A stretch of 64,000 nt of DNA, taken from contig JAJKFJ010021376.1 in NCBI GenBank assembly GCA_027382625.1, forward strand, positions 24,142-88,141, in the 5' to 3' direction. Positions 40,798 through 52,700 of the stretch are shown here, in pieces. Numbering within the stretch: the first letter of the stretch is position 1; every line of letters starts with the position of its first letter. The position numbers were made by a program, and so were the translations under genes. Origin of the DNA: Tetmemena sp. SeJ-2015. Its lineage: Eukaryota > Ciliophora > Spirotrichea > Sporadotrichida > Oxytrichidae. The notes below the pieces were generated by a model that saw only the letters and a program-made list of their open reading frames with translations, did not search any database and was not told where the DNA came from.

Positions 40798-43700
40798 TCA
40801 TTTTAAGTATTCATGAATACTATCACCAGTGATTTGTTCTATCCTTTGAACGATTGACCTGGCTGTTGCTTCAACATCTGGGTTTTCATCTTCCATTCCT
40901 TCAGACAAAAATTGAATAGTGTCGTTTAGAAGAACTAGATATCTAAAAATATATAATTACAAATTAAAAATAAAGCTTGCAATAAAATATCTTTCTCCCA
41001 TTCTATGGTAGAGATGCTCTACAATTCTGAATGCTCCTAGTCTGATGAGAGGATTTAAGTTTCTGGTGTGCATTAAGAGCTCATTGTTGATCTTTTTCCA
41101 CATGTCATCGTTGTTTATTCTCTCCACCACTTCAAATACGCTTGGCTTCAGGTTGTTTTCGATGAATAAATAATTAAAATATAATACAGAATGAATGGCA
41201 AATAATGTTTGCCTAGTGATTCAAGTGTGACTAAGTTAGATAGTGGATCAGATAGTTTCTCAAATGAGTCATTTTGTATAAAAGCAAGGTTATCGAACAA
41301 GAATATTAACTAAATACATTCAAGAAGTTAAGTCTGATGTTTTCCAGAACAAGAGTCATCAATTCAAAGCAGGTGTGTTGAGAGTCCGTTGATTCAACCT
41401 CGAATTCTATTCCTCCTTAGGTTTCCTCTCTTGTTCTCTTCTTACCTGGAGTAGGAGATACCTTGGATTGCTCTCCTCTGTGTAAGCTTTTAAGTACGTC
41501 GATAGTTCGTTCAAAATACAAAGGAAGCAAGGGAACGAAGAACTCCTTAATATTTTGTAGGACTACGTTTATGGAACGATAGAACACAATAGTCTTATGT
41601 AGATTGAATGGAAATGAATTAAAACGATAGTAAAACTATTTTTATAGGAAAGCCTCCAGCTGATTCTTATTTTTTGGCTTTGAATACCCATTTAGTTAAT
41701 TGAACAAGAATGATCCTGAGTTATTCTTCATTTAATTTCACAACAAACCTTATAATTATTTAAATTAATTTGAAACTGCTGGAAGGTTTCAGCAACTGCC
41801 AACTCTACGCTTTTGAATTCAGCCATTTCTTACTTGTCATTCTGACTGTAATAATTCAAAGTTAGCTCAAAAGCATCTTTGAAGAACAGGAAGATCTTTT
41901 TAATTCAAATTAAAATGTAATTTAAAATAATATAGTTGAAATTTTAATTAAAATCGGTGATTGGTTAAAATAATAAATGGAGAGTTGCAACTTCGTGACA
42001 GTTGAAATCGTAGATTCACCCCTTGATCTGCAGCTTATTCGATAGCTTATTGAAAATTAATATGAGTTTCTTCTTTAATCATCTTCGTCGCACCTCTCAG
42101 CAGCGATATATGACTCGCGCATTCTTCTTCATCATCTTCATCTTCTTCATCTAAACTTGTGTCGCTTATGAATCTTGATTGAGCGCTCACACACAAAAGT
42201 TGCAAGGATGAAAAGTTCTTAGAATTTTATGCTGAATCGAATGGTCTAATTATTATCTGAATCTGAGGTACTTCAACTGTCACATGATTTATTCCATTTT
42301 AATTTAATTTCTAATTTAATTCTCTTTTTTATTAAATTCTCAGCTATATTTATTTTATCTCAATAGATTAATTATGATTTAAATTACATTTAGCTCTTAT
42401 AGCTTATGATAGAGGCTAATTATATGAATTACAATAAATCAAATCAAGAACTTATTATGGAGTCTTAAAAGTCATGGCCATCTCCAAAAGAAGAAATTCA
42501 AATCTTCGATCCTCATAATTCCTCTATGTTCCAGCAATCAATCCTGAGCCAACATCACTTATATGAATCTTAGCCTTAACTTGGAGGGTCACCTCACTCA
42601 AATAAGATTAAGGGCTATCAAGAAAGTCGTTATTTTCAAATTGAGAGTGAGATAAATTATTTCTTATGAACAGAGGCTCTCGGTCATTTTTCTTCAATTT
42701 AAATCCCTGCATTCTAACACTCATCCTCGGCTCAATTATTCCGAAATTGCTCATATTCTTAGAATCCTGTTGGCATAGTGAATATGATTATGCAACAATG
42801 GAAACGCAATGGCTTCATGATCATAGTAAAGAGCAAGCAAGGCCGCAGTCCTCTGCTCACCCAATAACTGAGCATCGGCTAACCCCGATCAAGATGCTGA
42901 ATGTAACTATGCACCTAAACTTAGAGCAGCGCTGCTACTATCTCCATCATGTTTTCGGCATTCCACTATTATCTACATGCAGGCTGTGACAGGTGCATTG
43001 CCGTAACGATGTCAAGTATCGTGCAGTCAGTTACCTATATCTCCAAAAAGAAGACCAGTCATCCAAATATTTAAAAACTTGTATTAAGTTATTCTACTTC
43101 CGTAATTAACATTTGTCATAACCTATTATAAATAAAGTAATTTATATTTAAGCAACTATTTTGCTCTCTAAGTAAAATGATTATCATTGCAGATACTGAA
43201 GGTTAAAATCTTCCATAAAATTATTAAAAAAGACATTGAAATAGATTGAAAGAAAGTACCATACAAAACATGAAATAGAAAATTGTAGAGTTGATCAAAC
43301 CGCTCAAGACATTTAGGAGGAGATAAGTTTGAATATATTTTAAATAGTATGATATTATAAAATCTTATCTTAGAGAGTTCATATTAATTTATAATTTTGG
43401 AGTTGAATGAAATTGTTGAAAATTTATTGATTTTATGATAAAATTGATTGAAATTAAATTTCGTTTTTTGAGTTGAATCGATTTAACCTGATTTTTTGAA
43501 TTAAGAAACAGATAATTTTCTTAAATCTGAAGGAAAATTGTAAAAATGTTGGACAAGATGAATATGCGCTAATTAACCAGATTTCAGAGGGTGAGAATGA
43601 AAATGAGGGAACTAACAACAAATTATTCCTCAAAATCAAAGAGCTAAAATAAATAGCCCTAAATCCATGGTTAACTTATTAAGCTACAAATTGTAGCTGA

Positions 43701-46700
43701 ATGTAGTATTTAATTTATATTTAATTATGGAATGATTATTATAATTTTATCAAAGGTTTATGATAGTTTAATTTAAAGTGACTTATATAAAACAAGAAAA
43801 TTTAATTAATTGGAATCGAAATAGAATTATATGTATGAATAAAAATACATGATCGAGGATAAGCTAAACCTAATAAATATAATGTTATTAAAAAAGGGAT
43901 ATATTAAATATGAGATAGTTTTAATTTATTTACCATTTTAAATTATTGTAGTAAATTTAATTTAAATTGGATATTGGCTAAAATAATAATTAAGAGCCGC
44001 AAAATCGAGGCAGTTAAAATCAAACAAACAAACCTTGATCTGCAGCTTGTTCGATAGCTCATCTAAAAGTAAAATGATTTATGCGCGTATTATTCCATAT
44101 CTTTTATATTTCTGTCATTAAAACTTGCGTTAATATAGCTGATAATTTAATAAAAAAGAGAATTAAATTAGATATTAAATTAAAATGGCTTTAATCAGTG
44201 GCAGTTGAAATGTGTTCAATTTAAATAATAATTAGACCATTCGATTCAGCATAAAATTCTAAGAACTTTTCATCCTTGCAACTTTTGTGTGCGAGTGCTC
44301 ATTCAAGAGTTATAAGCGACATAAGTTTAGACGAAGATGATGATGAAGAAGATGAAGAGTCGTGAGTCATATCTCACTGCTGAGGGGTGCTACGAAGATG
44401 ATTAAAGAAGAAACTCATATTAATTTTTGATAAGCTATCGAACAAGCTGCAGATCAGGGGTGAATCTACGATTTCAACTGACACGAAGTTTTAATTCTTC
44501 ATTTATTATTTTAACCAATCACCGATTTTAATTAAAATTCCAACTATAATAACTCTGTCGTGAGAGCTCCCACACAAAATTTTCAAGGAATATAAAATTC
44601 TAAGAATTTAATGCTGAATCAAATGGTATAATAATAGAGGTCAAATAAGATTAGTTGATTACTAACACAAATACAAATATATTTTAATTTCTCTTGCTAT
44701 TTCCAACTTAAAGTATTTTGATTGTCGTTGGCTTAAGTTCTTTCTCTCTTTATTTTAGATTTTAAGTAGCTTAGATTTCTATAAGATATCCTTGAAATCT
44801 GCTCTATACTCTTTAGCTCCCCCCTCATTGCTCTAAAATTCATAATCAGCTCATGTATCAATTATCTTACTTTAGTTGTATGGTAAGGGCACTCTATCTC
44901 AGCTGATTCTTGATACCACCCGTTATTGTAGTTTCATTCGAAGTATCACTTTCGTATTGAGGAGTTCTAACTTGTCAATCAACTCAACTAAAGAATCACA
45001 TTCGAAAATTTTTTATTGTTAATTGAAGTGATTTAGGGCTAAACCAAATTAATATATCAAAAATAAGATAATAAGCTCAATAGTTTACTTACCTCTTTGT
45101 TTTTTTGATTTATTAAAAAGAAAAATGACAGAGATGAGAAAAAGGTTTGTGAATTCTACGCTCTGCCATTATGAATATATAATTTACAAATTAAATTATT
45201 TATCTAATCTTATTAATCAAATCATTGCTGAATCTCTATTCATTTTAAAGGATATTATATTATTTATGTCAGCAATAAGCTAATAGTATTTGACCTATAA
45301 TTTAATTTTGACACACTTCAACTGCCTTTCTTTGATTCCATTTTAATTTATTATATAAATTGATTTGATTTTCCATTAAATTATCAGCTATAATGAGAGG
45401 CGAGCTCCTACCAGTTAAGTGTAATTTAACCATAGAATACTACCTTAATCTAACTTTTATTTTTGGTCTCCAAGATGATTTGCAGTTTAGGGTAAGAGTG
45501 GACTCCTTCTTGATGTTGTAGCCAGTGAGATATTTCCTTGCTCATAATGTTAATATCTTTGCTTAAGCTGTTCAAAAGTACGAATGCAAGCAAACTTTTG
45601 TAACTGTTTGAGCTAACCAGCCAAGATGAGTCTCTGTTGATCGGGAGGGATAGCTTACTTGTCCTCCAAGGTCCCTTTAAATTGAATTTTTTAATTGTTG
45701 ATGTTGTAGTAGACACTTAAATTAATTTAACTCTAAATTTAAAGAGTAATATATTACGAATTACTCAACAAGGTCTCAAACTCAATGTATTTCTACAGAA
45801 AAACAATCAAATATTATGTATATATTCACCCTATAAAAATTAAAGTAATAAAATTAAAGAAAAACAGAAGTAAAGAGCGCTTGGACTTACCTCCCTTTAA
45901 AATTTAATGAAAATATATTGTAAGTTTAAAAACATGCATACCTTTTTTTAACTATTCGCTTTTAAGGTTTAACTGAATATTTTAGCTGCAATCCTTCTCA
46001 TTTGAACCTAAATATTGACAAGTTCATTGTTTGAATAAATAGAGTTGATTATCGAAAAAAAATCAATTGAGAGAGTATTATAGCTACAAAACAGAGCTTT
46101 CACTGGTGGAATATACATCAAGAGTTTTATGAGGAGTTATGGATATCACTATAAGGTTATTTAATTTAAAATTTAACTTATTTTATAGAATAAAGCATTA
46201 AGAAGGACTCTAAAAGTGAGATAAGTAAAAGATAATTTTCAAGGTTAGAAACAAATAAAGTAGGCTTAATTAACTTGGAAAGTAATTAATCTTATTGTAA
46301 ATATATCGCACGTATTAAAAGTTGCAAATATTTTGTTTTTGAAAGTATAAATTGTGATAATGCAAAACATATTTGTCCTAAATCCTAATATCATCTGCTT
46401 TTAGTTATACTATTTTTTAGTGATGGATTTTTAAAAAATATAAAAATTATAAATAATCTTAGAGTAATTAGCGTGGCAGAAATCTTTATCCATTCTGAAA
46501 ATAACAACTTTGACTAGTTGATTGAAGAATCTGTTTGCGACTACAGATAAGGTGTTGGGAAGAAATAGAGCGTTCAAGAATGCCTTCATTGATAATAACT
46601 GACTCGTAACTGTTGAGCATAGCTTGGAAAACTAATTTAAGTTGTTAAGTATTTTGAGTACTGATCTCCCTTGCAATTAAATCAAGAACTGCGCCTAACT

Positions 46701-49700
46701 CATTTTCATGAGAAGATGACACCACTACCACAGCAAGACAAACATATAATTATTTTAGCTGATATGATGCTCTCAAACTAAGTGGCAGTCAAGAATTTAG
46801 CGAAAAATGTTAGCAGAGATAAACAAGCTTTAAGCAAAGTCTTGGTAAAAGAATCCTCAAAGAAGTCTCCTACCTGCTTCACTTGTTCTGGATTATCTTC
46901 CTATATAATTCTCTTGCTAGATCTGATTCTTGCAAAAGCACTCATCAAATGGTTTATGTAAGTAGGCAGATATTCTAAAATAGACAACTTCTCAACTTCG
47001 AAAACTGTCAGAAGAGTTAGAATCAGCTAAGAAAAAAACATCTCTAACAGCATATAAATAATTTCATTAAGAATGGAGTATCATTCCTAAAGCCTCATAA
47101 TTTTCGAGGTACTTTAGAGTTTGCTTTAGAATTTTAGTTTTAATTTCTTAATCCAAAGCTTAGCAGTAGCTTCTTGCAAGGAAGCAAAACATAGCATGGG
47201 TGAAATTCTAGCTTTCAATAGTGCTTTTCTATTTTAGAGGAGTAGTGATAGCTGCTGAAAGATTCTCTTAATTTTCGTCAAGGGTAGCTAGAACTTTCTT
47301 GATGAGAGGCAAAAATTAAGTAGTGAGCTCTTATTCTGAGATCTTAGAGAGACCATGAGAAAACTGAGGCATTTTATTAATCAGAAGTTGAATGGATTGA
47401 GTCTTCAAATAAAATAAGAGTATTTAATTTAGAAATAAGTAGTTTGTTTTGAAGAGAACTCCATAATGTTAAGAACTATAGAAATTTGCATTCTATAACT
47501 TAAGAGTGCATTAAGACTTTTTTAGAACTCTTGAATTCTGGAGCTGAGTCTCTTGAGAGATTTCTTATCTTTCTTATCATCTTAGTTTTGGGTATCCTTC
47601 TTTTTAGAATGGGCTTGAAGCATGTGATTGACACTTTCATTAAGGATTGAAGCACTGAGATATAGTTGGTAGAAGAATTTGTAAGAGGATTAATCTTTAG
47701 TGTTCTAGTTTTAAACTTGATCATCTTGGTGAATGCTTTAGGAGAGCTGCCTTAAAAAAGAAAGAAGAATAGTTTAATTGAAAATCTTATGAAGACTTAA
47801 TTTGAAGTGATCCATTGGTTTAGGAGGTACATTGAAAGGTACTTGAATCTCCTTACTTCCTTATCAGAGCTAACAACGTATCTCTGCTGGCACCATAGAG
47901 CCTCCTCTCTTCTTTTTTAAACTAATTCTGCTTTGAATACAAGATAACTTAATAACAAATAATTTATTACTTGCATAAGATTAAGCTTGGTCAGAGTAAA
48001 ATTCTCAAGTTGTTCGTTGTTTTAGAATTTAAAGGCTGCCACAAAGAAAAGTAATTCTTCAAACACTTGAAGCAGTTGCAACGGACTCATGATTAAAGTA
48101 AAGCTTTTCCATTAGTTGAATTTCTAAGCTCTCTATCTAAATATTAAAGTTGAAATAGTTATGAAGTTAAATATTTTCCTTGACTATTATCTAATCCTTA
48201 GCATGGCAGAGTAGAACACTTGAAATTAAGGTGGAGTACTTATTGTCGAGGCTAAGGCCAACCTTCTCAAGGTAAGTGTATAATTATATTTATGAAACTA
48301 TTAACTGAGATAATTGAGTTGCGTCTGACACAAAATCTTGGAGCATCAGCATGGTATCTACAAATCTTGCTACCATTCTTTTTAAATCTTGGTTCTTGTT
48401 ATTAGCACTTGATCCAATCTTTAAAACTTGATTGTGATAGAATCTGAAGATCTAGAAGATCAAATTAAATATTTTTATTTTATATAAAAATATCAAATTG
48501 TTAGCTAGAGAGGAAGAGGACTGCTCATGTCTAATTATGTCTTGGACAATTTGGGAAAGCTCCTCAAGGCTAGCAAAGGTTTATAGCAAGTTTTGCTTTG
48601 CTGCTATTTCATAGTGAGAAAGGAGTCCCAAAACACTTGATATAATTTAGAATGAGCCAATGAACTCCTCCTGTCCAAGTTCTTCGTCGACTGCTTGATA
48701 ACAAATATAAATAAAGTGATGCTTGCTTCTCTTCTTTTGAGTCAACCTCCATCAAGAATTCTTTGAAAGGATCTACAGAAGTTGGTTGATAGTTCTCAAT
48801 TTTATTAAACACGTTTTTCTGAGTGATGATATATGAGTCTGTAGGATTTCTACAATGATATCCAAACTTTTAGTGAGACTCTTCTTTGAGTTCTTTTTGT
48901 TTTCAAGAATGCGGACTATTGCCTGATTGGTGAGTTCAATGAGATAGAAGTTTGATCCTTGTACTTATATTTAGTTTGATGATATTTAAAAACTTATGTT
49001 TATTATATCTATGATAGCAGTCTAATGGAGTTGAGGAGAGGAATAAGGAGATTAAAATCATTCTCTACACTTATTTAAGATAGCAACTCCACGAGCACTT
49101 CAAAGTCATTAAGTAGATTCTAATGCTCCTTTTTGTTCTAAACATTCTCACTGAGATTGTTTAACAAAGGAAGCACATCTTTATCGCTCAGCTGTTCTTC
49201 TTTCAGAGTAAGGAATGATTCCTTTACTCTGCCGCGGAGAAGTTTTGAATTTAGAAGCTATTGAGAAGAAATATATATCTTCAACAACTCTGTTATTGAT
49301 TAAGGTCTAACTGCAAGCTCCCCATCTTTCAGAACTATCTTATTTAGTATAAAAATAATCTTAGTCAACATAGTTGCGATAGTGTCTTCAACTTAGAAGT
49401 TTAGATTAGTTTGCTTTAGTCCAAACAAAAATCTGAGATAGGGAAGAACTAAGGTACTGATATGTTCTTCCAAGATGTCACTCTATTGCTTCTTGCATAT
49501 TTTAGAAATTAGGATACCTATTTGAGACAAGTAAGCTTACAAATCTTCATGGGACACATTTCCAGATTAGAAATTGTGCTGTAACTGAACATAGTCTTTG
49601 CTAAGCTGCTCTTGAAGTGACATTGAGAATACTATGCTACACATTTTATTATAAAATTAAAAAAAGAGAATTAAGGTCCAATAATTCAGTTCCTGCCATT

Positions 49701-52700
49701 TATAAAACTATTTTTTTTATTTAATTCTAGAAATTAAGGTGATAATTTTTAAAACTCAAAAGTGAGCTCTGCAGGATTTTTTTTTACTGATTATTTAAGA
49801 TCCTGGAAGGAGTTTAATTTTATCTTTTATAATATATAAGTAGCTATTTCTTTTCTTTTTTTACTATAAATTGAATAAAGATGCTAAGCAATAAAATAAT
49901 GGATGGTTAATAAAGTATTTCGTTAAAATTAAAATAAACAATTGCTTAAACTTTTGAATAAATATTGAACTATATTGAGAAAGAATCTAAAAGAGTGAAT
50001 ACCTTTAATAACTCAATCTTCATCCTTAGAGATAATTCTTTATAAATATTTAAGATGGAAGATCAAGTAAGTTCCTCACGACTTGATCTAGAACTTTGTA
50101 ATGGGGAGAGTTTTTAAGAGCGACTTCAAGTTGTTTTGCATCTGCTTGCATCTCAGAGCTCAATTGTAAATATTTTATTTATCTTAAAATGAAGTAAAAG
50201 ATCCTTAAGAAGAGACTTTAAAGACTTTGGCTTCATTGGAGTGAAATCAACTTTGTCATTTCCATGAGAACCCTTTCTTGCAGATTTAGGTTTAGGAGTG
50301 CTATGGAAAATGTCAATAATTTATACATTATCTTTTTCAGGCTAGTTCTTGATCTCAGCTGCCAATTCTAAAGCAGCTTTACGAACTTAGTTAGACTATT
50401 AGTTCAACCCCACTAGAATAGTCACCATCATAAATGGAAGAGATATAACCTTCAACTTTGAATATAATTAATATATATCTTATAAAATTAGAAAGAGCTT
50501 TCAAGTTGGTAAAGCAAAATACTTTAACTGCATCATCTTAGCTTTCAATAGTTATCGAAACAAGAAACTCAACATATCTCTGAATAGATCCACCAAATGC
50601 TACCTTCACAAAAGTGGAAACAAAAGAGTTCAATTCAAACTCTGAGTCTCTAGATTTAAGTTTTAAAGCAAGTCCCAGCAAAATGATAAAGGAATTTATT
50701 AAAGAGAATAAGCAATTTTGAGGTTATCTGTAATTTATCACTTTGTTTTATGATTTTATCGATGCTCTAAATCACAGAGTCCAAGAAAGGTCCTGATCAT
50801 GCTCAAATGAATTGATCTGAAATTTGACAGCACTAAATCAATAGAATCATTAACCAAGTCTTTCATTTTTAATTATGTTTAATTTAGTCCTTGTCTTCGC
50901 TGATAGTGTTAGTGAACTTTATGAAGAAAGGAAGTAGTTCTTGATCTTGATGATGCAACTAGCAGTCTGTAATCAAGAATTTATAGAAGTTTTTAACTGA
51001 TTCAGCTTTGTGTTCTTTTAAGAGGGCGTTGATTAAGTCATAAAATAATAAAGTCTTCCTTTTTGAGATTTTGCTTAGACTAGTGCAAAATATCTATGAC
51101 AAATTTAGGGAGTAAATTGCTATCAGTAACTTCAGCCTGGCCAAGCACTATCTTAAGTTTTTTGAATTGTAAATTCTATTGATTAACTGGCATTCTAATT
51201 AGCATAGCTTGTGCTTTCTTTGTGAGTTAATCTGAGTACTTTAAATTTAAATTGAACTTCTTTTATTGCAAATTCTTATCATACAGTTGGTAGATTACCT
51301 CAAATGCAAAATCACCGCTATTCGAGATCTTAATAATTGAAGTAAATTATTTGTAATATATTTAATCTTTGAGAATGAATGCAACTTTTCAAAAACAGTG
51401 ATAGCAGAATCCATTATACTTTATATTTAATTACTTTCCTCGTCTGTAGCAGATTAAATGAGTCCAACCAGCTGCAGAGAAATTAAACTTGCTTCCTAAT
51501 GAGATAGCTTATTGATAGATTGACTCACAGTTTGAATTGCATTTATTTTGGTAATCTTATGCTGAGAAGCCAAAGCACTCAAAAGAGAGAACTCCTTCCC
51601 GCCAAAGTCAGCAAATAGAATTTCAGAGTGGGACTCTCCAGATAATATTTTCAAAATCTTGTCTTAATAAAATAATAATTTAAAGTCTTTTGCATCTTTA
51701 GACTATTTGAGTATGAATAAGAGTGCTTAGTTGTATGAGTTCTCGTCTTAGGTCTTGACGAAATTCAACAAATCACAACATCTTTTTACTTTATCCAAAT
51801 TATTAATTTTAAAATATAGAGGACTAAAAATTTTGACAAAATTAATATGAACAGCAGAATCGAGAACTGATTTATTTTAATTGATTTGACTTATTCATCA
51901 TTTTTTTAGATATCTTTAGCAAATGAAAAATAAAGATAATTATTTAATCCTTAAATTTTTATAACTATAATTTAGGAACTGTCTATCGAACCTTGGAATT
52001 GATTACTAAATGATTTAAGATTAATCTTTATTTTATGAAGAATTTATATCCTTGCTTTAATATAAAGCATATAAATCATACATAGTGAGAATAAATTGAA
52101 TTACTGCTTTCTCAACTTTAGATTACATGAAACATAGAAAGTCTTAGAAAATAATCAGCGTCTACTAGCTTCATGAAGCTTATTTTATAGTTAATTTAAT
52201 TATCAGAAGAATTGATGATGCTATTCTATTTTTTTGAGATTGCAAAAAATAGGGTAATCTTGTTTACAGATGAGCTACCATCTTTCCAGGGGCAAATTAT
52301 CTTCCATTTAACTAAATACTTTTCATAAAAGTTGAATATGAATGCATGATCGTGGATTGGCTTAACGAGTCCTTGTTATGTGATTCATATTAAACTACGC
52401 TTTAACTTAAATTAACTCCTTATTTAAATATCTTTTGCAACTACTAAATAAAATAAGTGAATTGGATTGTGGGTTTTAGAAATAAGATCAAAGCCCCATT
52501 CTTAATAATATCTGTGAGCAAGAATCTAATTAATAAACATCTCTAATTGGCTGAAGATGATTAACTCTAAGATTGATTGGTGTTTAATATATAATTTAGA
52601 GATATAATTAAAACTTTAATGCTTAATTGGATTTCTCTCTTGAGATCAGTCATTAACTAATGGAGTGCAATAATTTAATTAAAACCTATTATTTTCCGAT

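Larger units (their letters stand above)
41900..46440. other. Large UTP10 IES packed with nested repeats
   Basis: Lies between the HEAT region and the BP28CT coding segments. In order it contains family-C copy C9, an 81-codon ORF (42424), family-C copy C10 split by C11, family-D copy D2, a family-C fragment and family-U copy U3. The exact pointer pair was not determined; bounds are approximate. 43060-43940 shows nothing recognisable. Confidence 0.75.

Noticed and set aside
42666..42989. 107-codon standard-code ORF MNRGSRSFF..
   Set aside because: All three frames are open here in ciliate code, and the adjacent upstream ORF is in a different frame; I could not choose this one on evidence.
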